DNA of 64,000 bases from Owenia fusiformis (lineage: Eukaryota > Annelida > Polychaeta > Sabellida > Oweniidae), in the NCBI GenBank assembly GCA_903813345.2, contig CAIIXF020000008.1, positions 7,958,366 to 8,022,365 of the forward strand, given 5' to 3'. A model generated the notes under the pieces. It searched no databases and was not told where the DNA came from. It was given only the letters and a program-made list of their open reading frames with translations. The position numbers and the translations under genes are program-made. Shown one piece after another: positions 1 through 12,361 of the stretch. Positions within the stretch are counted from its first letter, which is position 1, and each line of letters begins with the position of its first letter.

Positions 1-347
1 AAATTCACCTGTGAACAAGGAATATGGAATATTGGTGACACTGTATATTCCATTATTTTTCAGAGGTGTGAATGTCTTAAGCCAATATCTGATTCTAAAA
101 AGCTTGGATTAATATGATTGAGATTAAGATAAGCCAATTGTTTACAAGATGTAGCATCCCACCCACTGTTAATTACCCTGATATATTTTAAAACTAATAC
201 TAATCTGTTTGTTACTAATTATCATGACACTAATTCTTCCTTTCAACAAACATAATTACATCAAATCAGTTGTGATAATCTAGGGATTGACACAATTGTT
301 TTATGGAGATAACAGATAAGTACATGTGTCATGTTGAGCCAAATCTA

Positions 348-430
348 TCAATAATTACAACAACTAGGCATCATCATACACCAGCAGCAGCGGCTAAAAT
401 CAACATCGGGAGAAAGCTCCTTACCCTCAG
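348..430 (-). CDS. candidate stum-like exon 3 (Cys-rich C-terminus)
   Basis: A pyrimidine-rich acceptor (CCTCCCTCCTTTAG) precedes 27 in-phase codons ending in TGA at 348-350. The encoded tail, about TEGKELSPDVDF followed by a cysteine/methionine-rich end, makes the three-exon total divisible by three. No family match to this tail is known to me, so this is a prediction from splice signal and phase only. Other placements beyond the left edge are possible. Confidence 0.4.
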
Positions 431-3400
431 CTAAAGGAGGGAGGTGGGAGACCTTCATACATCTTCCAAAATGTCACAACCAGGTCTAGCAACCAAGTAT
501 GGAGTCGGCATTGGTAAAATCAATAAATGCCCAAATATATACAAAAAATACTTATTCGGCAATTCTGAGTTTTCTGAAAGTGCGGCCCCTCTCTATAGGG
601 AAAACCTCTGAACAAGGAAACTTTCCTCCAGTCCGAAGAGCATTCCCTGTTCGCAGGTTTTACTGTAATTAGTAATGCACATATTTGGTATTGTATATAC
701 TTGGTGTAGTACATATTTGGCATTGCATATACTTAATATTGCACATTGTTGGCGCTTGACATATTTTGTATTTACACCTGCTTGTACATATTTGGTATTG
801 TATATACTTACTATTGTACATATTTGGCATTGCATTTACCTGGGATTTGTTCATATTTGGCATTGCATATACTTGGTATTGTACATATTTGGCTTTGCAC
901 ATATTTAGTATTGCACATTTTTGGCATTGCATAACGTATTGCATTTGGCATTGCATATACTTTCTATTATACTTACTTGATATTGTAACAAAGTTGCATC
1001 CCCACATGATGCTCCACATCCATCCAAGTAGGAATATAACTGTAGTAAAGAGCTGTAATAATGCTATCCATGTATTCATCCACACTGCGTTCACTTTGTC
1101 TGTATGTTTCTGCCTGATAGGGCTCCCACAGAGCACTGTCAGGCCCGCCAAGAAAGTCCCTGAAATAAATAAGGTGGTTGAAATAAAATGAAACAGACAG
1201 AGATGGTTCCCACTGGGAAGGGTGGCAGGCTGTTTTCTGGCAAACGCAATGTATTGACTCTATGTGTCTAATAGGGCCTCGCATTTAACCTCACCTGAGG
1301 AAGTCAGTGAAAATATTTCTGTTCAGATAATGGATGATCACAAACCCCCTATACTTTCTATTCAATCAATTACTCTGATTTGACAATAAAAAAGCAGCCA
1401 TGAAGGACTCTGAAATAAAAAGGTAGTGAGGGAATTGAGTCAATCCCACCAGGGAAAGAATAATGAAGAAACTTGATGAAATAACTAAACGAGGAAGAGA
1501 CTGTTCATTGTGAGATTGTGATTTTTGATTGAATTTTTTGCTCTTGACGAGAGCTAATTTTGTTAATTCTTGGCATTGCTTGCTTGGTATTGCTGTTGAT
1601 TTTGAGATATTGATTCTTTGGCATTGATTGCTCTTGATTTTGAGATTATATTTCTTTGGCAATATATGCTGTTGATTTTCTGGATTCATTTTTGGCATTG
1701 AATTCTGTCAATCATTTTAAATTGGTTATTTGACACTGCATCCATGCTTCTGATAGATGTTATGAGGAAAATTATCATTGAGTGATGGCTTTTGGACTGA
1801 TGATTAGTTTGGACAAGTTCTAGATATCTATCAACTATGATCTATGGGAGCCCTAAGGGGAAATCTCCTCAGATGCTGTTTCTTGCACATAAATAGCAAA
1901 ATATGTCTGATAACTGATAGGTTTATCCTTTAAAAATTTTACTGCTGTGTTTATCTTAGGATTACTGTTTAAAGGAATAAATCAAATGCTGTATTCAGAT
2001 TAACTTTTGTATGTTACGATTTTTGTATGTGATGCAATGCAATGTGAATGTAAGATGTGATTAATGTTCTGCTTTTTCATGAGTTTCCATTCTTTATGAT
2101 GGGAGAAGATGCGTGATATTTCATGTACAGGCCTTTCATATGTTTCTTTTGGCTCTATCAATCTTGACAAAATTAGATTTTCCAGAAATGAGTCAATTGG
2201 GTTTTGTAACTGCTTCCAGTATTTAATTCAAAATAAAATATTGTTTATTCTAACATTTCCTGGAATAAACTTTCATTTGTATGTTTGACTATTGCCCTTT
2301 GTCTAAATTACTCTTAATGAATGCATATAGCGTGAGGCTGACCTAGGAGAGGTGGCACCCTTGACCCTGGAGAACAAATTCTTAGGCATATATCTGTATA
2401 TTTTGAAGTATAGATTCCTGAAGCTATCACTCTGGAGTATAGATTCTTAGGATTTGCACCCTGACACACAAATTCCTTTAGTGTACACTCTGGACATCCT
2501 TCCCCATTGGATGTTACATATATTTTCTCTCTATGTATTGTGAATTTTGTAAGAATGAGTATGAATGAGTACCATTTTTGGGACTGTCATTTGCTGTTGA
2601 TGGTCATATTTTCCAGGCGCATATTTTGTTATTGTTTAAATCCCAATTTGACCGTTACTTTATGGCCAACTCATTGAAACATGAATATGAATAGTAGTAG
2701 GTAGTTTTCATATTTAAATGAATTGGCTATAAGATAGTGGTCAAATCATCAGCTGACAGCCAGCGGTTTAAATTCAGATCTGTTTTGGGCATGTTGGGTA
2801 ATTTACAAGGAAGCGGTTTTACTCTGTTTTGTTTTTTCAAAAATGATGAATTTGATGATGAAATTAATGAACGATTGTTTCATGTAGATTGGCATAAAAA
2901 TTGCACTCTTAGGATAGAGTTAGCCGTTAGATTGCCATTAGTCTGATCTTTTTTCATGAAAGAAAATGTACAAGACTAGAATCATCAACATGCTTTTTGA
3001 AATGATTGCTTTTAACATTTCACTAGTCTTTGGTGTCAAAATCAATTAGGTGTGAAATTTAGAATTTAGAGATAGCATCTAACTCAGAGTTAAATCTGTG
3101 CCCATATATAATATTAGTGTTTCTGAAATGGTCCAAGATTTAATATACGGCCCCTAACATTGTCTGAAATGATCCAAGATCTAATATACGGCCCCTGACA
3201 TTTTGACTTTTTATTAAAAAGACAGTGCACCGATTAATATGTATCAAGAGAATTCCAGACAGGACCTACAGCAAAAAGCAATGAAGTTAATAGGATTCTT
3301 AATCCTACATTGTCTAGAAAAATAACACTGAGAATCTCAATTTGACAGCCGATCACAAATTGCTCCTTATTGCATATACATTTTAATCTGTCTGATGTGA

Positions 3401-6400
3401 ACACAGTAAATACCAACTTATTGTTGAAATATGCTTCCATTTTTCAAAAGTGTTGAATCTTTTAATACAATCCAACAGGACATCCATATAATAGTTTTGA
3501 AGAAGTGATTGCATGTTGAGACACTATGTGAGAGGTACTAATGATATAAATACTTAGGTTTTAACAAGAGAGAAGCAGTAGTTCAGTGAGTAGAGGGCCC
3601 AACCAAAAAAAAACACATTTCCAAACATAAAATATGGATTTGAAGTATTTATAAGTGTCAATTTTTGCAATCAATATCTGCTCTCCTAGGAACTAATGAA
3701 TTAATATTCTTGCTTGCTCAATATAGGAGAACCTAGCATTTACTCTTTGATAAATTCTCACGAGGTTAAGTTCATTCATGGTACATTATCCATAAAAATT
3801 GCACTCTTAGGATAGAGTTAGCCGTTAGATTGCCATTAGTCTGATCTTTTTTCATGAAAGAAAATGTACAAGACTAGAATCATCAACATGCTTTTTGAAA
3901 TGATTGCTTTTAACATTTCACTAGTCTTTGGTGTCAAAATCAATTAGGTGTGAAATTTAGAATTTAGAGATAGCATCTAACTCAGAGTTAAATCTGTGCC
4001 CATATATAATATTAGTGTTTCTGAAATGGTCCAAGATTTAATATACGGCCCCTAACATTGTCTGAAATGATCCAAGATCTAATATACGGCCCCTGACATT
4101 TTGACTTTTTATTAAAAAGACAGTGCACCGATTAATATGTATCAAGAGAATTCCAGACAGGACCTACAGCAAAAAGCAATGAAGTTAATAGGATTCTTAA
4201 TCCTACATTGTCTAGAAAAATAACACTGAGAATCTCAATTTGACAGCCGATCACAAATTGCTCCTTATTGCATATACATTTTAATCTGTCTGATGTGAAC
4301 ACAGTAAATACCAACTTATTGTTGAAATATGCTTCCATTTTTCAAAAGTGTTGAATCTTTTAATACAATCCAACAGGACATCCATATAATAGTTTTGAAG
4401 AAGTGATTGCATGTTGAGACACTATGTGAGAGGTACTAATGATATAAATACTTAGGTTTTAACAAGAGAGAAGCAGTAGTTCAGTGAGTAGAGGGCCCAA
4501 CCAAAAAAAAACACATTTCCAAACATAAAATATGGATTTGAAGTATTTATAAGTGTCAATTTTTGCAATCAATATCTGCTCTCCTAGGAACTAATGAATT
4601 AATATTCTTGCTTGCTCAATATAGGAGAACCTAGCATTTACTCTTTGATAAATTCTCACGAGGTTAAGTTCATTCATGGTACATTATCCTGTAGATGGAC
4701 TCAATGGAAACGACAGCTTCAACATTTTAGTTGTGAGCAATTTTGCATTATTTAATCAAAGTTTCAAACTAAATGTGATCGGGAAATGCCAATGGCCACT
4801 TTAAGAAAGGACCAGGTATGGTCAGACCATGATTTTGAGTCTTGTTTCAAGACTGTGGACACAACACTGGTGAAAAGAAGATGGGGGGGGGGGGGGTCCA
4901 GGGTCTTGTTTCAAGACTACATGATTTTAGACAGTTATTTCTTTAATCATGAATAATTTCTTGCCATGAATACATTTCTCTTCAAAATGAAATTTTTTCC
5001 AGGTGTGGATCTCAGCATAGTAAAATTATCAATCTGACTCTCCAAAAAACCATGAATTAGGACCATTTCTCAACATTTTTTTCAAAATATCTGACTGATA
5101 TTCTTAAAAAGGATGTTGTTTTTTCTCATTTGTGTTGCATTCATAAATCATACAAGAAGAGATCTACATGTATACACAGCCAATATAATTCGACGCCGTT
5201 TCGGCATCGAAAAAATTCGGCACCGTTCCGGCACCGTTTCGACACCGTTCCGGCACCGAAACCTTTCGACACCAAAATTTGCTACCGGACTTAGTCAGTC
5301 CATTTGGTGCCGAAACGGCACCGAAATTTGGCACCGAAACGGCGTCGAAAATCAGATTGCATTTTGGGGGTGTATAGTACTAATTTCTTCAAAGGAAGAA
5401 TGGCATTTGAGGCCTAATGTGGGCCGAGATATTAAATAATGGTGACCAAAATAAGTTGAAAACAATGGACTTATTGAGTTTTCTCTATGAAAAAAAAACA
5501 TGGGACATGTTGTTTCCAACTTTAAATTTCAATTCCAATGCCAATGACAGAGCAGAAGAAGCTTTTGATGCAAAAATGAGAAAGGGAAGGTGTTCTTTTT
5601 AGAAAAAGCCTCACATTTTGAATATGTCAAGATGGGATCCTTACATGGTTTTTTGGACAGATGGATTGATATTTTTATTTTCCTGATAACTCTATGTTGA
5701 AGAGAACACATTATTTTAACTGTCTAAAAGCATTTGCCATATGATATGTGGTCTTTTGATAGGGAATGGTTGAAGTTTTAGTTAGAGGAACATCAAAGGT
5801 ACATTAACAATGAACTCTGGGAAATCTCCTCCTTTGCTCTTGATGGAAGTCTGAGAGAAAGCTTTAAGATTTCATTTCCTTAGATTAACTGCAACAACCT
5901 GTTACTAAAGCAGCCTTAATGAAAGGGGATGGATATTGGACATGCCCCCTGCTAATGTAAAGGGATTGGGTGATGAATTATGGATGATCCAATGTCTAAA
6001 CCAATCAACAACAACTTATTGCCACATTGATCTGAGTTGCATCATGAAAATTAATCGTATCAGGGTGTTAAAAACCAATGTTACTCATCTGTATTCCCAT
6101 GCATTCTGAATGTATTGTTTTAAACGGGTAGCCAGAATTTAGCCAGACACTGTGTGAACATTGATGCCGGTGCTATTGACCAAATGAAAAATAGCCAATC
6201 CATTTCCTCTATACCCATTATGGTCAGTCAGAATTTGATAACACTGACACTATAAAGTATGATGATGGATGAAAACCTATTGCTTTATGCTTAATGAGCT
6301 GTTGTAATAATAAAAAATGACCCTTAACTAACGACGTGTCCCTATGGTCCCTGTTTTATTTATGGTAAAAGCCATGTATTTTAAATTACAAGCTGTACCA

Positions 6401-8230
6401 AGATTAAGAACTTCTTTCATTTGTCGATACAAAATATATACAGGGTGGGCCATTAGAATAGGACTCTCGAGTATATTCTATTTAAAGTATTTTTCATGAA
6501 TCTAATTTCAAGAATAATGAATATTTTGAAATGATATATAATATACATGTAGTAAATAGTGTATTGCATTAAGTATAATATTTATGCATATAATATTCAA
6601 CAAAAAAGACTGTAAGAGGCCAAAATAACTGAGCCTTTTACTTAGATTTCATTTTATATTTGCCAATGTCCCAAGTGTCTGCTGTCCTTAAGCTGTGAAT
6701 TTTGCTAAAATATATGTCATTAAACTTGGATAACTTAATCATTTTAAGCAGTTTAAGGTCCCAAATGACCAATAACTCATGATACCATTATGAAAGTACA
6801 TGACTTAAGTTCTGTGTGTCAAAAGTTGCTCAATAATCTGACTGACTTTCAAGAGTAAACATCTGAACAAAGACTCAAAAGAAATATGGGAAAAAATGGA
6901 TAAAGGAAGGTGGATAAATCAAAAGAATAAAGTTGGATATAACTTTATGTATTGAGTAAAAGCAAAACAACTTTAATATATTGCATGCATGAATGTGTCA
7001 AGTTATATAGTTAGTATAGTTCTGAAGTTGTACAATTGATTGTAGAGGAATGCAAGGAAATCAGTGTCAGCTTAGCATGAAGGCCAATCAATTCAGCCAA
7101 TAACTGACTCCAAGTGCCAGTGTTATTATAGAAGTAATATTGTAGAGCTAATAATGTGATTAGGTCTTTGATGATATTACATATGCTACTCCCTTGGATT
7201 ATTGTTACATTTAAAGTATGCATTGTCACTCTTGAGTCCTACACCTTAAACACCAAGTGCACTTTGAGGGGGTCTATTCACAGGTGTAAAGCCACGATGA
7301 TACCATGAGCACATGCTTTGAGGATCCGCGTTGTTTGAACCTACTGCCGAGTTCACTAATACATAAAGACCCCTTACACAGTCATGATACCGCCGAGCAA
7401 GCTCATTGTATCATCAGGTCTGCTTTACCCCCGTGCTATTGGTATAGGTTGTTAGCCCACCCTGAAACAGGTTATGAGAGCTCTAGAATTAAGGTTAGAA
7501 ATGTCCATCTACTGCAGTGAAACCTGTAAAGTGGAACACCTCTAGAAGTGGGACATCTCTAGAAGTGGAACACTTTTCAGAGTACCAAGACCAGCTGACT
7601 TAATGTTAAATGAACTTTAGTGAGAAGAACACCTCCCAAGTGGAACACTTTTTAGAGGTAACAAAGGTGTTCCACTCAGACAGGTTTTACTGCAAATAAT
7701 TTTACATCAGCAGTGATCACCCCATTGAAGCAAGTAGGCGCTGCACCCATTTGAAAATGAATACTAAAAATTGGCTTATCTGGACCAACTTTGTGAAAAT
7801 TTGTGAAAATGGGAATTTTGCATCCAATTGATGACAAAATCCTGGGGAGAACACTGCAAATACATAGGGGCATCCACCTACCTAATCCTGGGACTAGAAT
7901 ATTACATATAAGGCAGATATATGCCACGGGTTTCCTCAGAGCTGGGATTGAGTCTTTGAGATTATATCCCCCATCATCATGTTGCTGTTGTGTTTCTGAT
8001 GTTTTATGTACTGTCACAGCTGGTTGAGTTGGGTTTTTATAACCAGGCATAATGGGTTTACTATATCCCCTAAACATCCTTGGGCTCCTAGGGGTCCTGG
8101 GAGAGCCAAATGGAGATCGGTTCTGATGATCCCTCGGGGAGAGATTACGGGGATGTAGGCGAGGGGATGGCATCGGTGATGTCCCCCGATTATTACCACC
8201 TACTCTAGGACTGGCATACACAACTTGCAT
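348..8230 (-). CDS. Stum / SPEC3-family membrane protein (three-exon model)
   Basis: The model joins exons 7882-8230, 977-1159 and 348-430 (the last tentative): 615 nt, 204 residues. The core is the SPEC3/Stum domain: PVAYICLICNILVPGLGT at about residues 101-118, then a short loop with LTVLCG, then a second hydrophobic stretch with LLGWMWSIMWG near 160-170. In Drosophila, Stum is needed for mechanical sensing in proprioceptive neurons; vertebrates have the STUM homologue, so a role in sensory cells is inferred. The N-terminal ~60 residues are rich in Ser, Pro and Arg with many S/T-P sites, as expected for a cytosolic, kinase-regulated tail. Exon 1 ends TTAG|GTAGGT in phase 1 and exon 2 begins TTTCAG|GG, restoring the conserved PGLGT motif across a 6.7-kb intron. 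An in-frame TAA lies about 25 nt upstream of the chosen ATG. A further upstream exon cannot be excluded. Confidence 0.82.
670..965. repeat. imperfect ~16/32-bp minisatellite
   Basis: Repeating variants of catatttggcattgca and tatacttggtattgta run through this stretch just downstream of stum-like exon 2. A long open frame on the minus strand is a by-product of the repeat containing few stops in that frame. Confidence 0.85.
977..1159 (-). CDS. stum-like exon 2 (second membrane segment)
   Basis: This exon has acceptor TTTATTTCAG|GG and donor TCAA|GTAAGTAT, both strong. It encodes residues 117-177, including TFLAGLTVLCG and a hydrophobic helix ending near WGCNFVTIS, matching the second half of the SPEC3/Stum domain. 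If the donor is not used, the frame stays open into the adjoining minisatellite as far as a stop at 669. Confidence 0.85.
1555..1690. repeat. short degenerate ~40-50-bp tandem repeat
   Basis: Three imperfect units of the form tttggcattg...tgttgattttgagat lie within the stum-like intron. The open frame of about 110 codons on the minus strand overlapping this region looks like a repeat-driven artefact. Confidence 0.55.
2340..2500. repeat. degenerate ~45-bp repeat
   Basis: About four diverged units with the theme 'ctggag-a-a-attcttagg/attcct' follow each other within the stum-like intron. Nothing else is seen in the surrounding intron sequence from 1700 to 2890. Confidence 0.4.
2893..4688. repeat. 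898-bp direct tandem duplication (two copies)
   Basis: Copy 1 is 2893-3790 and copy 2 is 3791-4688. The junction reads ggtacattatc|cataaaaattg, whereas copy 2 ends ...acattatc and returns to unique sequence. Short open frames at 3234-3440 and 4132-4338 are identical in both copies. No difference was noticed between the copies by eye. The unit has no recognised gene or transposon ends. It lies inside stum-like intron 1. Confidence 0.95.
5189..5349. mobile_element. GC-rich foldback element, ~161 bp
   Basis: The ends are inverted copies of TTCGACGCCGTTTCGG. The interior consists of ~10-bp units cggcaccg(aaa/ttt), with the left half reading ccgttc and the right half mostly its complement, so the whole could fold. 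It is a sharp GC/CpG island in AT-rich intron sequence, and the encoded peptide looks like a shadow. Confidence 0.65.
7512..7694. mobile_element. small TIR element (MITE-like), ~183 bp
   Basis: Near-perfect inverted ends GCAGTGAAACCTGT...GTGGAACACCT on the left and the reverse complement on the right (aggtgttccactcagacaggttttactgc). Inside are more copies of 'gtggaacacctct'. It sits about 190 bp beyond the stum-like exon 1 donor, in intron 1. No transposase is encoded. Confidence 0.75.
7882..8230 (-). CDS. stum-like exon 1 (N-terminal Ser/Pro/Arg-rich tail and first membrane segment)
   Basis: This exon encodes residues 1-116 plus one nucleotide. The open frame continues past the donor to 7676, but the extra ~70 codons after PGLG have no family resemblance and run into a TIR element at 7512-7694, so the GTAGGT donor at 7881 is taken as the true end. 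The S/T-P cluster (SPR, TPR, SPM, SPF motifs) occupies residues 7-51. Confidence 0.85.
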
Positions 8231-9834
8231 GTTTTTATCTTGATTTCCTCTCTCGTATTAAATATTAATTTTCATTTATTGTTGACATGCCAGAATAAAA
8301 CACTTCCATTTCTATGGCTTTATTTAATTATAATCCTTGTCTCTAATAGGATATTTTCATGAATAGACACATAAAGAATCTCTTCAATGAATTAATTGTG
8401 TAATACTTTAATCCCCATTCTTCATCCTTCTTGGGAAATGGAAATCATTTTCTATTTAATCCAGGGTTTGAATCTTAATTTTTATCCATCCTTAGTCAAG
8501 TGTTATCCACTTTTAAGTGCTATTCTTTTATCTCATATTCCTTCCTCTCAAACATTTTACAAGTTTTAATCCAATTCCATTTATTCAGATTTTCCTAGCT
8601 AGGCCTGGTTAAGATTTAGACATGTTTCAATGAATGCAACAGAAACAATTCATCCTGAGATACGGCAAAAGGAAATCACACATGTTGTTCTTCATAAACA
8701 GTTACAGACGCAGAAATCCAACAGAAGAACAAATATCCAATAATGATCTATGCTGTGATACATATGTGAATGATAGTCTAACTGCATGTCTTGGAGAACC
8801 AGAGTAAGACTTAAATAATTAATGGATTGGAATTCTGTCTTCTATTCTTCTATATATACGGAGACTGTTGTAACCCTCTGCAGACCCTTCCAAAAATGTT
8901 CATATGCTTTTTATTGAATATGCCTGGATTGCGTGTAGTGCCCTTACAAGTTAAATGCATGTTTAGGTATGTTTTATGTATGGTCCTCTCAAAACCTACC
9001 TGTGTACTCAAACTTTTTTCTATTTTAAGATATTTGAATTTTAGAGTAAAAAAAGAATTAGAAAAAGCCTTGTCACATTGTCCCTTCTAAAAAATATTCC
9101 AACTAAACAGAATATTAACTTGTAAGGGCCTAATACTCAAATATAGATAGTACTAATATTTAGCTTTAATGTTTGCTTCTTGTTCAGGTGCTATATCTCT
9201 GCAAATATCTTTGATGAAGAAATCCATATCTGAGATTTTCTTAGATGGTTAAAAGCTGTATACAGCTCTTGGAACAGAATAAGTAAAAATGTATATTGAA
9301 TGATCTTCTTGAAATAACCATGAATAATCATCACAGGCATTCAGAGCCACTTCACCTTTATGACATCATGTAATAAACTAGGCATAAACCAAGCAACAAA
9401 TGTGCCCTGAACGTCTATTATACAGGCTCTCCATCTGTTTGATCGTACCATACCTCATGTATCTTAATCCTCATTGTGCCTTAGCTTGAGAGATATTTTT
9501 ACCGTATGAGCCTCTATGGAAATCCTTCAAGGTTTATGATATCTCCAGACTCTTGTCAAAAAGATTTCCTGCTTGTCAGAAACGTTTTTAATTTGCTCAA
9601 ATGTTATGTGCAAGATGTTCAGTATCCTTTCAAATCAATGTGTTATTAATTCATTTCATTAACATTTCTTTTATTGTTTGCTAAAACATATTCCAGAGGA
9701 AGTTGAGAGAAAAATGTGAATGAGTATCCGCAGGTTGTAATGCTGTTAAGTTCTGATGCAGGCAATAGGCTATTCTACAATGCAAATGTGTGATGTAATT
9801 TACACGGTATTGTATCAATACATCAGAACCTTCT
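8231..9834. other. gene-free stretch upstream of the stum-like gene
   Basis: No open frame with splice signals or family resemblance and no organised repeat was recognised. It presumably includes the stum-like promoter and 5' UTR, but no defined core element could be assigned. Confidence 0.5.
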
Positions 9835-10440
9835 TAATGAACACCTCTTCCTAACACCTTTTTATACTATTCAACACCTCTCAGGTTGAACTTGTAGAGA
9901 ACACCTCCTTATAGTGAAATTGAGTGAATACCTCTCTATAAGAGTGCACACCTCTCTATTTTGCAGTTGGAAGAACTTCTCCATAGTGAACTTGAAAAAC
10001 CCTCTATATTCGTTCAAGTAAAGACTTCTGTTGTAAACTCAAAAGAACACCTCTCTATTCTTCTAGAGTAATATTGTGAAAACAGTGAACTTGAAAACCC
10101 CACAATGTTCAAGTTAACACCTCTATTGTAAACTCAAAAGAATACCTCTACTGAATACTTCTCGAGTGATATTGTGAAAACAGTGAACTTGAAAACCTTA
10201 CAATGTTCAAGTTAACACCTCTATTGTAAACTCAAAAGAACACCTCTCTATTCTTGTAGAGTAATATTGTGAAAACATAGTGAACTTGAAAACCCCACAA
10301 TGTTCAAGTTAACACCTCTATTATAAACTCAAGAGAACACCTCTCTATTGAACACTTCGATAGTAATATTGGGAAAACACCCTCTTTTCAAGTAAACACC
10401 TCTATAGTGAACACAAAAGTGCACATATTCATATTGAAGT
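9835..10440. repeat. ~98-bp minisatellite, about five units
   Basis: The phrase gtgaacttgaaaac recurs at 10085, 10183 and 10280 (98- and 97-bp steps), each followed by gttcaagttaacacctct and aaactcaaaagaacacctct. More diverged units extend leftwards to about 9835. The aacacctct word is shared with the TIR element at 7512-7694, suggesting an array grown from a related element. Confidence 0.85.
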
Positions 10441-11574
10441 GATGCAGAATCATCCATATGCATAGTGAAAGCACTTGTTTGACAGGAATGATATTTCTCC
10501 ATTTATTAATATCTAAATTCAACACTGGCTTATTGTCAGAAAAGGTGTTGTGAAAATGGGAAAGAAGACATGGTTTTATGTGTCTCTAACTTTGTTCAAT
10601 AAATTATCGTCAATGCTTATCGCATTTCCATATTTATCAGCACCTGGATTTGATAGGAAAGTCTATAAATGTGTATTTTTGCATAATAAGTGTCAATTAC
10701 CTACTTTGTATGTACCCTTTTCAATCATAAATTTCGGGTTCTTTAAAAGAGAGCTTCATCTTTGTTCTTTAATAAGAGATACTCCTTTGGTACATTCCCT
10801 CATCCAATCAGAATAGGTCATCAAAATCCAGCTACCCAATCCGAATTGCCCTTATGAGTCATAGGGACCATACCAATTCAGTGCATGGTGCAATGAGTGG
10901 TTAAGAAAAATGGAATATCAGACGGATTTTTGAAAAGATGTATCCTACTTTATACGCTTTTTTTTATATGTGTCTGTTTGAGCATCTTAAATACTGCAGT
11001 GAGCTGTGGTTTTCATGCATTTCTGTACAATGGATTTTCAGAGTTTTTCAGCATTTCATAATTCACTGGTCTTTGCTCATGTCAACATCAAAATTAATAA
11101 TTTAAAAACATCCTTTGTGACTGAATCTGTGCAATGAATAATAGTGCCGGTATGGTGCCACACAGGTATTTTACCTGCGCTGATACCCTACCACTAAGAA
11201 ATATGATATTTCCCCACATAATTTCTTTTTACTAGCACAATTTGGAGAGCTCCACAAAGTTATCTCAATGAGCTAATGGAAAATCATAAAAGGATTACAG
11301 CATGGCAAAATGAGGTCTTCTATTGTTACAAAGCTATTTGATCATCGATCATTTTCTGATAAAGCTAAGACTTTATTTTATACTCAAAATGATTTATTTT
11401 CAAAAATAGTGTATTGTATAATAAATACAATAAATGTATTAATTGTGTATTAGAAAATTAATGCTTGGAGTTTTTAATAGATTATTTACTACTTATGTCA
11501 TACTAAGGTAGAGATACATAAAATAGGATGTCAAAAATAGAAAACAGATGATTCAAGGTAAGACATTGTTATGG

Positions 11575-12065
11575 ATTTAAAAATGCATACATTGATTGTG
11601 TATTGCTTTAAAATGCATATGTTGGAGTTATATTGCCTTAAAATGCATATGTTGAAGTTATATTGCTTTAAAATATATATGTTGAAGTTATATTGCTTTA
11701 GAAATGTATATGTTGAAGTTATATTGCTTTAGAAATGCATATGTTGAAGTTATATTGCTTTTGAAATGCTTATGTTGAAGTTATATTGCTTTTGAAATGC
11801 TTATGTTGAAGTTATATTGCTTTAGAAATGCATATGTTGAAGTTATATTGCTTTAGAAATGCTTATGTTGAAGTTATATTGCTTTAGAAATGCATATATT
11901 GAAGGTATAGTGCTTAAGAAATTCTTTAATTTGAAGATATATTGCTTTATAAATTCATAAGTTGAAAGTGTGTTAATTTAAAAATGCTTTAAGTTGATGG
12001 CATATTGCTTTAGAAGTTGAAGGTATATTGGTTTAGAATTTCATAATTTGAAGTTGTGTCGCTTT
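11575..12065. repeat. 31-bp minisatellite (copy 1)
   Basis: About fourteen units of the theme 'gttgaagttatattgcttt / agaaatgcatat', 31 bp long, very regular in the middle and degenerate to the right. The repeats abut each other with no unique spacers, so it is not CRISPR-like. Confidence 0.92.
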
Positions 12066-12361
12066 AAATATTCTGAAGTTGGAGGCACAGAAAAGGTTCT
12101 GTTCCATCTAAAGAAGACTATCTTGATTGGTATTATCACAATGCTAAATAATGCTGCTCTAAGAGATTTCTTCTATAATCATATAGTAATTTCACATATG
12201 GCCACAGAATTCTTTAAATGATGTCATTTAGAACCAGATGAATATAGAGGTTTCAAAACAAAGACTTTTGCTTAATATTATCAGTCAAGACCAAAATGTT
12301 AACTTAAGAAAGGAGACACGCATAAATGAATCTTAGTATTTTACGTTCACCATGTACTTTT

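Noticed and set aside
3578-3600. 'agtagttcagtgagtagagg' resembling a tRNA D-arm/A box
   Set aside because: No B box or acceptor stem follows; it is duplicated only through the 898-bp repeat.
6440-6470. 'cagggtgggccattagaataggact', similar to mariner-type ends
   Set aside because: No inverted partner was found nearby, so it is at most a solitary remnant.
7676-7881. Extension of the stum-like exon 1 frame beyond PGLG
   Set aside because: A strong GTAGGT donor precedes it, the family motif PGLGT is restored by exon 2, and the extension runs into a TIR element.
11575-12065. Regular short repeats resembling a CRISPR array
   Set aside because: Units abut with no unique spacers and lie in an animal genome; it is a minisatellite.
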